Positions 6,634 through 15,430 of a DNA stretch of 20,168 nucleotides are shown here, piece by piece. The stretch's first letter is position 1. Every line of letters starts with the position of its first letter. The stretch lies in the NCBI GenBank assembly GCA_937868455.1, contig CALMMO010000021.1:1-20168 (forward strand), read 5' to 3'. This DNA is from an uncultured Marmoricola sp. (GTDB lineage: Bacteria; Actinomycetota; Actinomycetes; Propionibacteriales; Nocardioidaceae). A model generated the notes under the pieces. The model did not search any database and had not been told where the DNA came from. It worked only from the letters and a program-made list of their open reading frames with translations. A program made the translations under genes and the position numbers.

Positions 6634-6704
6634 GGAGTGCGCCAATGAAGGCCTAGGTCAGTGATGACATTCATCCCAGGTCCTTGCCTCGTTGGGCGCA
6701 CTCC
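6634..6704 (-). promoter_or_regulatory. Long stem in the riboswitch expression platform
   Basis: GGAGTGCGCC (6634-6643) and GGCGCACTCC (6695-6704) make a perfect 10-base-pair stem closing a 51-base region. Inside is a smaller hairpin, GATGA-CAT-TCATC (6663-6675). Outside, GTTTTGGGG (6612-6620) and CCCCAAAC (6723-6730) can pair as well. No U tract follows, so this is not a standard intrinsic terminator. It may be a structural switch element between the FMN aptamer and the transporter. Confidence 0.45.
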
Positions 6705-6755
6705 GGGGGACGTGACGGCTCTCCCCAAACGACCAAGCGTCGTGGGCGAGATCCT

Positions 6756-6881
6756 GCGTGCGCTTCCCATCCGGACTTTGACCGTCGGTGCAGGAATTTC
6801 ACCTACTCAACCGGTCACTGGCTGTGACCGGGTCGCGGACTTTAACCGCCGGTGCGGAATTTCACCGCCCCCAGAGCACGC
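6756..6881 (-). ncRNA. FMN riboswitch (RFN element)
   Basis: The minus strand shows the near-invariant RFN blocks in order: GGTGAAATTCCGCACCGGCGG, AAAGTCCGCGACCC, a variable arm (GGTCACAGCCAGTGACC), then GCACCGACGGTCAAAGTCCGG and the closing GATGGGAAG. The outer stem P1 is formed by GCGTGC (6881-6876) and GCACGC (6761-6756). FMN binding normally switches off riboflavin synthesis or uptake genes. The aptamer lies 70 bases after rpe and 190 bases before the transporter gene, which is its only target in this window. Confidence 0.97.
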
Positions 6882-6950
6882 GAGTTTGTTACTCGTCGCG
6901 GATAAGGGTGCCACAGCATCCGCACAGACGCTCCCGCGCTGCGGTGTGAG

Positions 6951-7613
6951 TTAGCTCGCGGCTGCCACAGCTAGATCACGCAAATGGGTGACCATCACGT
7001 CTGGATCGGCAGCCGAGAAGACCGCGCTGCCCGCGACAAACACGTCGGCGCCTGCCTCTGCACAGCGCTCGATCGTCGCTGGCGACACCCCGCCATCGAC
7101 TTGCAGCATCAATTCCAGCCCGTGCTTGTCTGCCAACGCGCGCGCGGTGCGTAATTTGGGCAACGCCAGTTCCAAGAAGGACTGACCGCCGAACCCAGGC
7201 TCGACGCTCATGATCAACAACATGTCGAGTTCGCGCAGGATCTCCTCATAGGGCTCCACCGGTGTCGCCGGACGCAAACCCATGCACGCCCGAGCCCCCT
7301 TCGCCTTGATCTCACGGGCCAAGCGAATTGGAGCAATGGCGGCTTCGGCGTGAAAGGTGACACTGGCACAACCTGCTTCAACGTAAGTCGGCGCATGCAG
7401 ATCAGCATCAGTAATCATCAGGTGAGCATCGAGAGGCTGGTCAGTGATCTTGCTGATTGCCTCGATCATGGTCGGCCCGAAGGTCAGGTTCGGCACGAAG
7501 TGGTTATCCATCACATCCAGGTGCACCATGTCGGCGCTGGGGATGCGTTGGATCTCAGCCGCAAGGTTGGCAAAGTCGGCATTGAGGATGCTCGGAGTGA
7601 TCAAGATGCCCAT
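6951..7613 (-). CDS. rpe: Ribulose-phosphate 3-epimerase
   Basis: Rpe interconverts ribulose 5-phosphate and xylulose 5-phosphate in the pentose phosphate pathway, using a divalent metal. This is a 220-residue TIM barrel. Its metal ligands are visible as His31 and Asp33 ([17 protein letters not shown]), His64 (DAHLMI) and Asp173 (QVDGGVSP). The phosphate-binding loop region [10 protein letters not shown] lies near 137-146. The ATG at 7613 follows GATGAGG, 12 bases after the rsmB stop, so it is cotranscribed with rsmB and fmt. It is the last gene of the long minus-strand run before the FMN riboswitch. Confidence 0.96.
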   Translation of the reverse strand: MGILITPSILNADFANLAAEIQRIPSADMVHLDVMDNHFVPNLTFGPTMIEAISKITDQPLDAHLMITDADLHAPTYVEAGCASVTFHAEAAIAPIRLAREIKAKGARACMGLRPATPVEPYEEILRELDMLLIMSVEPGFGGQSFLELALPKLRTARALADKHGLELMLQVDGGVSPATIERCAEAGADVFVAGSAVFSAADPDVMVTHLRDLAVAAAS

Positions 7614-7625
7614 GGTGGCCTCATC

Positions 7626-8936
7626 CTAAGAGCGTTGCAGGGCTACGTAGAACATCGCGTCGGTGCGGTGTCGATGGGGCCACAACTGCACCGCGCCCCC
7701 AAGATGAGCGCTCTGGGAGTCATCGGGTCCGCTCAGTGGCACCAACTGCACCTGCTCGCCGAGCACCTCACTGATCACCTCTGTCGTCTCAGCGACCACC
7801 GGCGAGCAGGTCGCATAAAGCACCACCCCACCCGGGCGGACCAGGCTCAGCGCCGAACTCAGGAGCCGACGTTGCAATGAGATGAGTGGGGCCAAGTCAT
7901 CGGGAGTACGACGCCACCTCGCCTCTGGTCGCCGCCGCAATGCACCTAACCCACTGCAGGGCGCATCAACCAGCACCCGGTCAAAACTGGCTACGTCGAA
8001 GGCAGGATCAGTGCCATCACTGCAGACCACCTCGGCCGACGTACCTCTCAGCGCATGGCGCACTAGGTCGGCTCGATGTGGAGCGACTTCGTTGGCCACG
8101 AGGTGTGCACCGCGTTGATCGGCCAGCGCGGCTAGGAGAGCGGCCTTGCCACCAGGGCCAGCGCATAGATCAAGCCATCGCGCATCGGGACCTTCGATGG
8201 GCACATCGGCCATGGCGAGCGCGACCAATTGTGAGCCAGCATCCTGCACTCCGGCTCGCCCCTGGCGCACAGCCTCGATTTGTCCGGGGTCTCCACTTGC
8301 CAGGTCCACACCAATCGGACTCACCGTCTGCGTGCCCTGCAGTTCCTCCACTGTGCACAAGCCGGGTCGGGCCACCAACGTGACCAGCGGACGCGCATTG
8401 TCGGCTGCCAAGAGCTCATCGAGTTCCGCAGGTCGATCTAGTGCCTGGGCCAAGGCGGAGATGATCCACTCTGGATGCGAATAGGCCATCGCCAAGTGAC
8501 CGGTCTCGTCGACGCTGGGGTCGGGAGCCAGCCGGACCAGCCACTGCTCGAGTGTGTGTGCCGCAACCTTGCGCAACACCGCATTGACTAATCCAGTGGT
8601 GCGGTGCCCGACGTGGCGACGACACAGTTCGACGCTGGTCGAAATCGCGGCGTGCACCGGCACCCTCGTGGACAGCAGTTGGTGCGCACCCAGCCGCAGC
8701 ACATCACGCACCGCGGGCTCGAGTGCCCTACTGACCAACGAGTCGATGATCGGGTCATAGCTACCCCGCAATCGCAGGGTTCCGGAGACAAGTTCGGTGG
8801 CAAATGCTGCGTCTCGCCCAGTCACTCGATGCCTGGCAAGAGCTTGTTTGAGGGCCAAGTTCGCATAGGCATCGGATTCATCAACGGCCCGCAGCACCTC
8901 GAATGCCACCACACGGGCTTGGTCAGGTGCGCTCAA
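7626..8936 (-). CDS. rsmB: 16S rRNA (cytosine(967)-C5)-methyltransferase
   Basis: RsmB methylates C967 of 16S rRNA with SAM. An N-terminal NusB-like RNA-binding domain (about residues 5-135) precedes a Rossmann methyltransferase domain. That domain holds LCAGPGGK (257-264, SAM binding), DAPCSGLGALRRRPE with Cys327 (motif IV) and YATCSP with Cys377 (motif VI), the two conserved cysteines of the RNA m5C family. I chose TTG 8936: it shares TTGA with the fmt stop, and AGGGGAG (8945-8951) lies 8 bases upstream. This gives 436 residues. A TTG at 8978 would add 14 residues without better support. Confidence 0.93.
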   Translation of the reverse strand: MSAPDQARVVAFEVLRAVDESDAYANLALKQALARHRVTGRDAAFATELVSGTLRLRGSYDPIIDSLVSRALEPAVRDVLRLGAHQLLSTRVPVHAAISTSVELCRRHVGHRTTGLVNAVLRKVAAHTLEQWLVRLAPDPSVDETGHLAMAYSHPEWIISALAQALDRPAELDELLAADNARPLVTLVARPGLCTVEELQGTQTVSPIGVDLASGDPGQIEAVRQGRAGVQDAGSQLVALAMADVPIEGPDARWLDLCAGPGGKAALLAALADQRGAHLVANEVAPHRADLVRHALRGTSAEVVCSDGTDPAFDVASFDRVLVDAPCSGLGALRRRPEARWRRTPDDLAPLISLQRRLLSSALSLVRPGGVVLYATCSPVVAETTEVISEVLGEQVQLVPLSGPDDSQSAHLGGAVQLWPHRHRTDAMFYVALQRS

Positions 8937-9853
8937 CTGAGCCGCTCCCCTGGCTCGATGCGAATGCCCCTGGCCCAATCGGGGGCCGCCATTTCCTTCT
9001 TGCCAAAAGCTTTGACCTGCCCTAGCGCGAGGGCGGTGGTGGCGGTGCCGACAAGCACCGAGTTCTTCGTCGTCACCAACTCACCGGTGGCGAGTCTGTC
9101 TTGGGTGATGGTGGCTGGCCCCACTTTGAACCGCTCGCCTCGAAACTCACACCACGCGCCGGGCGCAGGCGTGCACCCACGGATCTGGCGGTCAAGGACC
9201 TCAGCGCTCTGCGTCCAGTCAATGCGAGCGTCATCGACTGTGATCTTGGGTGCCAACGTGATGCCAACATCGGGCTGGTCGGTTGCCTGCACTGAACCGT
9301 CCGCGATGCCGTCGAGGGTCCGCACGAGCAACTGGGCCCCTTCATCGGCCAACGCACCCAACAGTGCCCCCGAGGTGTCGGTGGGTTGGATTGGCCGCTC
9401 CAGGCGCAGGTACGTCGGCCCGGCATCGAGGCCCGCAACGAGTGAGAAGGTGGTCGCTCCGGTCACCGGGTCGCCTGCCATGATCGCGCGCTGCACCGGG
9501 GCGGCACCTCGCCAGGCTGGCAAGAGCGAGAAGTGCAGATTGACCCAGCCATGCCTAGGGATGCTCAGCGCGACCTCGGGCACCAAAGCGCCATAGGCAA
9601 CAACAGCGCAAATATCAGGGGCAAGTTCGCGCAACCGTTGTTGGAAGTCGGCTTCTCGAGGGTGCCCAGGACGCAGGACTTCTAGCCCTAACTCCAGGGC
9701 CCTGGCAGCGACCGGAGACGGGATCAGCTGGCGACCACGTCGACCTGGTGCATTTGGTCGGGTGACCACCGCAACCACTTCATGATCACTTGCAAGAAGT
9801 GCTTCCAATGAAGGCAGCGCAACCTCTGGAGTGCCCGCAAAGACCACCCGCAT
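8933..9853 (-). CDS. fmt: Methionyl-tRNA formyltransferase
   Basis: Fmt formylates initiator Met-tRNA with 10-formyltetrahydrofolate. The 306-residue chain starts MRVVFAGTPEVALPSLEALL. It has the catalytic Asn105 and His107 in NLHFSLLPAWRGAAP, and Asp143 in GLDAGP, matching the N-H-D set of the family. The C-terminal domain that binds tRNA follows from about 205 (RQIRGCTPAPGAWCEF). The ATG overlaps the def stop by one base (TAATG), so def and fmt, which remove and add the same formyl group, are translationally coupled. The stop overlaps the rsmB start. Confidence 0.97.
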   Translation of the reverse strand: MRVVFAGTPEVALPSLEALLASDHEVVAVVTRPNAPGRRGRQLIPSPVAARALELGLEVLRPGHPREADFQQRLRELAPDICAVVAYGALVPEVALSIPRHGWVNLHFSLLPAWRGAAPVQRAIMAGDPVTGATTFSLVAGLDAGPTYLRLERPIQPTDTSGALLGALADEGAQLLVRTLDGIADGSVQATDQPDVGITLAPKITVDDARIDWTQSAEVLDRQIRGCTPAPGAWCEFRGERFKVGPATITQDRLATGELVTTKNSVLVGTATTALALGQVKAFGKKEMAAPDWARGIRIEPGERLS

Positions 9854-10398
9854 TAGAACCCCAACCCGTTGGTGGCATGAGGGCTAAACCTCACCACAGG
9901 AGCGGGCTCGCCGAACCATTCAGATGCGCGAATCAATCTCATCGCCGCTCGGCGTGCTTCGCGGTCGAGGCGATCGATAAACAAGATCCCGTCCAGGTGA
10001 TCGGTTTCGTGTTGAATCGCACGAGCCAATAGTTCGGTGCCTTCGATCGTGACGGGCTCGCCGTGCATGTTGGTGCCCTTGGCCACCACGCCAAAGGCCC
10101 GCTTGGTGTCTAGCGAAAGGCCCGGAAGCGACAGGCAGCCTTCAGGCCCGTCTTGCTCCTCATCACTGAGGTCGAGAGTGGGGTTAATCAGGTGGCCAAC
10201 TTCGCCATCAACATTCCAGGTGAAGACCCGAAGACCGACACCAATTTGAGGTGCGGCCAAGCCCGCGCCAGGCGCATCGAGCATCGTGTCGGTCAGGTCA
10301 GCGACCAGCGTGCGTAACTCCTTGTCAAAGGTGGTCACTTCATCAGCACGGGTGCGTAACACCGGGTCACCAAAGATCCGGATGGGTTGTACGGGCAC
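9853..10398 (-). CDS. def: Peptide deformylase
   Basis: Def removes the N-formyl group from new proteins using an active-site metal. All three motifs are present: GAGLAAPQ (44-51), EGCLS (86-90, metal-binding Cys88) and HETDH (130-134, two metal-binding His and the catalytic Glu). The frame is open far upstream, but that part is antisense-like shadow of priA. The true start is GTG 10398, with AGGAG five bases upstream, giving 181 residues starting M-P-V-Q-P-I-R-I-F-G. It lies 28 bases after priA. Confidence 0.96.
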   Translation of the reverse strand: MPVQPIRIFGDPVLRTRADEVTTFDKELRTLVADLTDTMLDAPGAGLAAPQIGVGLRVFTWNVDGEVGHLINPTLDLSDEEQDGPEGCLSLPGLSLDTKRAFGVVAKGTNMHGEPVTIEGTELLARAIQHETDHLDGILFIDRLDREARRAAMRLIRASEWFGEPAPVVRFSPHATNGLGF

Positions 10399-10426
10399 GA
10401 CATCTCCTAGCTGGGCTGCCCTGATT

Positions 10427-12439
10427 CTAGGTGAGCACCAGGGGATCGACTTGCACCCGCAGATGGGGCAATTTGCGTGCAGATCTGTTGGCTTGCAGGT
10501 CTCGAAGGGCGCTAGACAGTTGCGCACCTTGGGCTCGTGGGACACGAAGCACCAGCCTCGACTGAGCCTCATCGATGAGCACTGGGCCCAGCGCTTCCCC
10601 ACCCGGTGGTAAGTCGAGTTGCACTGCTGCGAGATCCTCGACGGCACCAGAGATGGTGGCCATCCTGGAAGCTGGCGGAAGGTGCGCAGACTGCCTCTCG
10701 GCGATCAGTCTTTCTGCAAAACCGGCAGGGTCCCAGCGAACCAAGGCTTGGATGGTGGGTTCGCTCGCGTCGCCGACAGCCAAGACCTCGGCTCCTGGCG
10801 CGACCAAGGCCGCCGCGTTGCACCAGCGGCGCAGCGCTTCTTCCTCCGAGCGCACGTCATCGCGACCCAGAGAGAGCCACGTATCAAGCAGCACGACTGC
10901 CGCATATCCACCCGTCGCTGGCGGCTCGGCCCCCGGGGTTGCCACCACGATGCCTGGGGAGGAGCCAACCCGATCGATGATGTGCCCGGCCGACGACGTG
11001 CGCACCGCGACCCCCGGGAAGGACCTGCCGAACTCCTCAGCCGTGCGCCGCTCCCCCACCACAGGTGCGCGCAGGCCACGCCCGCCACACTCCTCACAGC
11101 GCCAGGCCGAAACGACGGTGCCACACCACGCACATTCGGGCGGCGCCGTGGCCCTGGGCACCCTCAGCGGGCCATGGCAGTGAGCGCACTCGGCCCGAGT
11201 GCGGCATCGGTCACAGGCCAATCGCAAGGCATAGCCCGCCCTCGGCGTGTGCACGAGCACCGGGCCGCGTGCGGAGGCCTCGGCGATGAGTTGGTGGGCC
11301 TGGCTGGGCAATCGAGCAAAGCGCGCTTGGGGGTCACGATCGAGCGCGCCCTCGTCGGCCCCAGTAACCCGAACCCGGACCAGAGTGCGCAATTGCTCTC
11401 GGTTGGCCTCCACTGATTTAGCCCAGCCCGTGCGCAGGAGATAGTGCGCCTCAACGCTGCGACTAAACCCACCGACGATGGCGGCGCATTGGGTGGCGCG
11501 GGCGCGTAACAGCAAGACCTCACGGGTGTGGCAATAGGGCGCGCGAGGCTCGGCGTACAAATCATCACCGTCGTCCCAGATCGCAACCAATCCGAGGTCA
11601 TGCACCGGGGCGAACGCGGCTGCCCGGGTGCCGATGGCTACTTTCACGGCTCCGCGAGAGAGGCTGAGGAATGCCGCATAACGTTGCGCTGGACCCGACT
11701 CCGCATGGAGTACGACGTGATGGCCGGCCCCCAACACGCGCGTCATCGCCGCATCGAGGCGCTCCAAGTCACGTCGATCAGGCACACATACAACCGACCC
11801 GAGCCCAGCAATCAACGCATTTGCCACTGCCTCACTGAGCCGAGCGGCCCAGTCTTCGCCGGGTCGAGCCGACCAAACCGCCCGGGCACCACCAGGGATC
11901 GCGTCGAGAAAGGCCTCACCCTCGTCGTAATGGCGCCACCCGGCCCGTGACGGAGCACTGATCGTGCCGATCGGCGGGCTGGGTGAGTCGGCCCGCTCGG
12001 TCGTGGCGTGTCGGGGAGGGATGGCCAGGCGCAGCACGTCAGAGCGAGTGCCAGCCCAGCGTTTGGAGATCTCGTCAGTAAGCGCCGCAATCTCTAGGGT
12101 CAGCACTGGCTCTGCACTCACCACACGACGCAGCGGTTGTAGTTTGCCACCGTGGTCGCTGGTGGCCTTGCGTGCAACCACATACCCATCGACGTCTTGG
12201 CCTGCAAAGCGCACTTTGACTCGGGCGCCGGGTACAGCTAGAGAGTCGAGGGTGTGCGGCACTAGGTAGTCGAATGGCCGATCTAGGTGAGCCAATGGCA
12301 CATCGACGAGCACACTGACCACCGGATCGGTCTCTGCAGCACGCACCGGAGGCTTTTGGGTGGGCTTAGGCGCCAGTCGGGCCGCCTGTCGAGCCAAACC
12401 TGGCAGGTCAAGTGCCTGCTGGTCGGGCTCACTGGTCAT
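10427..12439 (-). CDS. priA: Actinobacterial PriA-like primosomal protein, helicase motifs lost
   Basis: PriA normally restarts stalled replication forks as a 3'-5' helicase. Here the N-terminal 3'-BD domain (VSVLVDVPLAHLDRPFDYLVP, near 41-61) and the zinc-binding region are present. Eight cysteines (409, 412, 418, 421, 436, 439, 448, 451) sit in four CxxC pairs. The Walker A loop (usually GxTGSGKT) is absent where expected, and the DEEH box reads WDDGDD near 288-293. This loss is typical of actinobacterial PriA, thought to act without helicase activity. ATG 12439 gives 670 residues. TTG 12451 is possible, and neither has a strong RBS. It follows metK by 56 bases and precedes def. Confidence 0.9.
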   Translation of the reverse strand: MTSEPDQQALDLPGLARQAARLAPKPTQKPPVRAAETDPVVSVLVDVPLAHLDRPFDYLVPHTLDSLAVPGARVKVRFAGQDVDGYVVARKATSDHGGKLQPLRRVVSAEPVLTLEIAALTDEISKRWAGTRSDVLRLAIPPRHATTERADSPSPPIGTISAPSRAGWRHYDEGEAFLDAIPGGARAVWSARPGEDWAARLSEAVANALIAGLGSVVCVPDRRDLERLDAAMTRVLGAGHHVVLHAESGPAQRYAAFLSLSRGAVKVAIGTRAAAFAPVHDLGLVAIWDDGDDLYAEPRAPYCHTREVLLLRARATQCAAIVGGFSRSVEAHYLLRTGWAKSVEANREQLRTLVRVRVTGADEGALDRDPQARFARLPSQAHQLIAEASARGPVLVHTPRAGYALRLACDRCRTRAECAHCHGPLRVPRATAPPECAWCGTVVSAWRCEECGGRGLRAPVVGERRTAEEFGRSFPGVAVRTSSAGHIIDRVGSSPGIVVATPGAEPPATGGYAAVVLLDTWLSLGRDDVRSEEEALRRWCNAAALVAPGAEVLAVGDASEPTIQALVRWDPAGFAERLIAERQSAHLPPASRMATISGAVEDLAAVQLDLPPGGEALGPVLIDEAQSRLVLRVPRAQGAQLSSALRDLQANRSARKLPHLRVQVDPLVLT

Positions 12440-12495
12440 GGAGTGATCCAACCATCAAGCGCCCCCACCTTCGAGAGCGATGGTGAAGTGGGCAG

Positions 12496-13692
12496 TTAGA
12501 TGCCGGCTGCAGCCTTGAGTGCCTCGGCGCGGTCGGTGCGCTCCCAGGTGAACTCAGGAAGTTCGCGGCCAAAGTGGCCATACGCCGCGGTCTTGGCGTA
12601 GATCGGGCGCAGCAAGTCGAGGTCACGAATGATCGCGGCCGGACGCAGGTCGAAGACCTCCAAGACAGCCTTTTGGATGACTTCATCAGCCACGACGCCG
12701 GTGCCGAAGGTCTCCACGAACACACCCACGGGGTGTGCCTTGCCAATGGCATAGGCAACTTGAACTTCGGCTCGCTTGGCCAAGCCAGAAGCCACGACGT
12801 TCTTGGCGACCCAACGAGTCGCGTAGGCAGCCGAGCGGTCCACCTTGGAGGGATCTTTGCCCGAGAAGGCGCCGCCACCGTGGCGAGCCATGCCGCCGTA
12901 GGTGTCGACGATGATCTTGCGACCCGTCAAACCGGCATCGCCCATGGGGCCACCCACGACGAAGTTGCCGGTCGGGTTCACTAGCAGTCGGTAGCCCTCA
13001 GACGGGATCGAGAACGTCGCCAGAATCGGATCGATGACGTGCTTCTTGATGTCGGGAGCAAGCGTGCCCTCGAGGTCGACGCCTTCCTCATGCTGAGTGG
13101 AGAGTACGACGGTGTCGATGCGCAGGGGACGGTCATCTTCGTCGTACTCAATGGTGACCTGGGTCTTGCCATCGGGACGCAGATAGCTCAACGTGCCGTT
13201 CTTGCGCACTTCGGTCAAACGTTCAGCCAACCGGTGCGCAATGGTGATAGGCAGCGGCATCAACTCGGGGGTGTCATCACAGGCGTAACCAAACATCAGC
13301 CCCTGGTCACCAGCGCCTTGGGCGTCGAGTTCGTCACCTGATCCCTCGGCGCGCTGCTCGATGCCGTGGTCGACACCTTGAGCAATGTCAGGAGACTGGG
13401 AGCCGATCGCGACCTGCACACCACAGGAGTTGCCATCAAAGCCTTTGACTGAGGAGTCGTAGCCGATCTCGATGATGCGATCGCGCACCAACTGGGCGAT
13501 CGGGGCATAAGTCTGAGTGGTCACTTCACCGGCCACCACGACGAGCCCGGTAGTCAAGAGAGTCTCGACAGCAACTCGGCTCTTGGGGTCATCTGCGAGC
13601 AGTGCGTCCAGCACAGTGTCGCTGATCTGGTCTGCGATCTTGTCGGGGTGTCCCTCGGTCACTGATTCCGAAGTGAACAGGCGTCCAGCCAC
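12496..13692 (-). CDS. metK: S-adenosylmethionine synthetase
   Basis: MetK makes SAM from methionine and ATP, the methyl donor used by rsmB and the TrmH-type enzyme in this window. At 398 residues it is standard length. Motifs are GHPDK (14-18), [12 protein letters not shown] (126-137, hexapeptide signature region) and [12 protein letters not shown] (272-283, P-loop-like). The start GTG 13692 has AGGAG six bases upstream. It has its own promoter and a structured leader of about 70 bases. Confidence 0.98.
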   Translation of the reverse strand: MAGRLFTSESVTEGHPDKIADQISDTVLDALLADDPKSRVAVETLLTTGLVVVAGEVTTQTYAPIAQLVRDRIIEIGYDSSVKGFDGNSCGVQVAIGSQSPDIAQGVDHGIEQRAEGSGDELDAQGAGDQGLMFGYACDDTPELMPLPITIAHRLAERLTEVRKNGTLSYLRPDGKTQVTIEYDEDDRPLRIDTVVLSTQHEEGVDLEGTLAPDIKKHVIDPILATFSIPSEGYRLLVNPTGNFVVGGPMGDAGLTGRKIIVDTYGGMARHGGGAFSGKDPSKVDRSAAYATRWVAKNVVASGLAKRAEVQVAYAIGKAHPVGVFVETFGTGVVADEVIQKAVLEVFDLRPAAIIRDLDLLRPIYAKTAAYGHFGRELPEFTWERTDRAEALKAAAGI

Positions 13693-13761
13693 GTCTTGCT
13701 CCTACTAAACGGGGTGCGGGGCTCCGCAGACTAGTTCTGGGGGAAATGTCCAGAACGCAAC
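13693..13761 (-). promoter_or_regulatory. Structured 5' leader of metK
   Basis: Two hairpins lie between the predicted transcript start (near 13761) and the metK RBS. GTTCTGG/CCAGAAC is 13734-13740 with 13750-13756 (7 base pairs, 9-base loop). TGCGG/CCGCA is 13715-13719 with 13724-13728 (loop of 4). It does not match any SAM riboswitch core I know. The RBS AGGAG is left unpaired. Confidence 0.4.
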
Positions 13762-13767
13762 TTCAAG

Positions 13768-13773
13768 ATTCTA
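13768..13773 (-). promoter_or_regulatory. -10 element of the metK promoter
   Basis: TAGAAT on the minus strand is a near-consensus -10 box in the gap between coaBC and metK. The -35 region at 17 bases is poor. It suggests metK (and perhaps priA-def-fmt-rsmB-rpe) can be transcribed separately from coaBC. Confidence 0.5.
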
Positions 13774-13792
13774 ACGTGGTCGTGCGACTGGC

Positions 13793-15034
13793 TCAGTCGA
13801 TGGGCCGCAGTCTGGGCACCACGTGATCCCAGATGGCATCAGAGATCGCAGCCTTCGAGGCGCGCGGTACCGAGACCTGCGCGCCATCAGTGCTCAAGAT
13901 CACGGCTTGATTCTCGCTCTCGCCGAAGACCTTGCCACCTGAAACGTCGTTAACGACCAGCAGATCGCAGCCCTTCCTGGCCAACTTGGCCTTGGCGTGA
14001 TCGAGCACTCCCCCGGTCTCGTCGCCAGTTTCAGCGGCAAAGCCCACAATGATTTGGCCGGGGATGCGATCGCGAACGAGCCCGGCAAGAATGTCAGGAT
14101 TTTGGACCAGCGAAATGTGGGGCACAGAGCCCGCGTCGTCTTTCTTGATCTTGGCACTCGACACGTGATCGGGCCGGAAATCTGCCGGAGCCGCCGCCAT
14201 CACCACGGCGTCGGCATCACGACTGGCAGCAACAACGGCCTCCTGCAGTTGGGCCGTGGTCTCAACGTGAGTGACCGCGACACCATCAGGATCAGGCAGC
14301 GACACGTTGGCAGCAATCAAGGTCACTGCGGCTCCCCTGGCAGCCGCGGTGCTAGCCAGCGCGTAGCCCTGCAAACCCGAACTCCGGTTGCCCAGGAACC
14401 GCACTGGATCTAGGTATTCGCGGGTGCCACCGGCACTGATGACGACTCGACGTCCGCTGAGGTCAAGGCTTCGCTCCGCACCGTTCAACTGATGCATCAC
14501 GAACGCAAAGATGTCGGCTGGATCAGGCAATCTGCCCTTGCCGGTGTCGGCACCGGTCAAGCGCCCTTCGGCTGGCTCAATCACGTGGGCGCCACGACTT
14601 CGCAGCGTTTCGACATTGGCCTGCGTCGCAGGGTGCTCCCACATCTCGGTGTGCATGGCCGGGGCGAACACGACCGGACAACGCGCGGTCAGCAACGTGT
14701 TGGTGAGTAAGTCATCGGCCAGTCCGTGAGCGGCCTTGGCCAGCAGATCAGCAGTGGCCGGAGCGATGACCACGATGTCGGCGCTCTGACCGATGCGCAC
14801 GTGAGGCACCTCGTGCACTCGATCCCACACTTGGGTGGACACCGGTTTGCCAGAAAGCGCTGCCCAGGTTGGGGCGCCAACAAACTGCAGCGCCGCGGCG
14901 GTGGGGACAACGGTGACGTCATGACCGGACTCGGTCAGCTGCCGGAGAAGCTCGCAGGCCTTATATGCAGCAATCCCGCCACTCACGCCAAGAACTACCT
15001 TGGCGTGGGGACGGGATTGCGAAGTTTGGCTCAC
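13793..15034 (-). CDS. coaBC: Bifunctional phosphopantothenoylcysteine decarboxylase / phosphopantothenate-cysteine ligase
   Basis: CoaBC carries out two steps of coenzyme A synthesis. The N-terminal CoaC flavoprotein domain (about 10-185) has [19 protein letters not shown], His78 in [25 protein letters not shown] and PAMHTEMW (125-132). The last differs from the E. coli-type PxMNxxMW by His in place of Asn, which I also know from mycobacterial CoaBC. The C-terminal CoaB domain (from about 190) has [41 protein letters not shown] and [10 protein letters not shown]. Length is 413. The start GTG 15034 overlaps the rpoZ stop as GTGA. Confidence 0.96.
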   Translation of the reverse strand: MSQTSQSRPHAKVVLGVSGGIAAYKACELLRQLTESGHDVTVVPTAAALQFVGAPTWAALSGKPVSTQVWDRVHEVPHVRIGQSADIVVIAPATADLLAKAAHGLADDLLTNTLLTARCPVVFAPAMHTEMWEHPATQANVETLRSRGAHVIEPAEGRLTGADTGKGRLPDPADIFAFVMHQLNGAERSLDLSGRRVVISAGGTREYLDPVRFLGNRSSGLQGYALASTAAARGAAVTLIAANVSLPDPDGVAVTHVETTAQLQEAVVAASRDADAVVMAAAPADFRPDHVSSAKIKKDDAGSVPHISLVQNPDILAGLVRDRIPGQIIVGFAAETGDETGGVLDHAKAKLARKGCDLLVVNDVSGGKVFGESENQAVILSTDGAQVSVPRASKAAISDAIWDHVVPRLRPID

Positions 15035-15369
15035 TCGGAGAAGACGGCCTCTGCATCAAACGAGGCTGCCGATGCGGTGGCAACACCGTCTTCGGGCACC
15101 TCGGGAAGGTCTTCGCAGACCAGCAGGTCGGCGTTGATCTCACGCAGAGCAATCGAAAGAGGCTTCTCTTGAACGTGGGTGTCAACCAGGGGGCCGACGT
15201 ACTCCAATAGACCCTCGCCCAATTGTGAGTAGTAGGCGTTGATCTGCCGGGCGCGCTTGGCGCCGAAAAGCACCAGACGGTACTTCGAGTCGGTCTTGGT
15301 CAACAGTTCGTCAATCGGAGGGTTGGTGATGCCCTCAGCAACAGGTCCAGGCACGTGGTTTTGCCTCAC
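15031..15369 (-). CDS. rpoZ: RNA polymerase omega subunit
   Basis: Omega helps assemble and stabilise RNA polymerase by binding the beta-prime subunit. The core [20 protein letters not shown] and then [20 protein letters not shown] (about 39-58), followed by [20 protein letters not shown], is the actinobacterial omega signature. An acidic C-terminal tail follows. From GTG 15369 the protein is 112 residues. GTG 15354 (107 residues) is an attractive alternative, because GAGG lies 9 bases before it. The 61-base gap after gmk shows no clear promoter. Confidence 0.95.
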   Translation of the reverse strand: MRQNHVPGPVAEGITNPPIDELLTKTDSKYRLVLFGAKRARQINAYYSQLGEGLLEYVGPLVDTHVQEKPLSIALREINADLLVCEDLPEVPEDGVATASAASFDAEAVFSE

Positions 15370-15430
15370 AGAATCAGTGGGTTAGGTCAATGGGTGGGTC
15401 AGTAATGCGCAGGCGAGCACCGAAATGAGC

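Larger units (their letters stand above)
6567..6950 (-). other. 384-base non-coding stretch between rpe and the transporter gene
   Basis: It holds the FMN aptamer (6756-6881), the structured expression platform (6567-6755) and 69 bases upstream of the aptamer. That upstream part should contain the promoter, but I see no convincing -10/-35 pair and no clear rpe terminator. In related actinobacteria, riboflavin biosynthesis genes usually follow rpe here, so part of the stretch could be a deletion scar. I recognise no pseudogene remnant. Confidence 0.6.

Noticed and set aside
6567..6770. A 67-codon minus-strand frame starting with the ATG in the last conserved block of the FMN aptamer and ending directly at the transporter ATG.
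   Set aside because: No Shine-Dalgarno, a composition without a recognisable domain, and it runs through all the stems of the leader. The abutting TGA-ATG is suggestive of coupling but can be chance.
8604..9596. A 330-codon plus-strand frame opposite rsmB and fmt.
   Set aside because: Both minus-strand genes are certain and cover it fully; the antisense product has no recognisable domain.
10399..10647. Upstream extension of the def frame by 83 codons over the end of priA.
   Set aside because: Peptide deformylase begins near M-P-V-Q-P-I-R, and GTG 10398 has a well placed AGGAG. The extension has no similarity to the family.
13693..13761. SAM riboswitch before metK.
   Set aside because: The leader has only two simple hairpins and lacks the conserved cores of the SAM-I, SAM-II, SAM-III and SAM-IV classes as I know them.
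15370..15430. Imperfect direct repeat (TGACCCACCCAT / TGACCTAACCCACT) between gmk and rpoZ as a possible operator.
   Set aside because: Short, imperfect and low complexity; no promoter element aligns with it.
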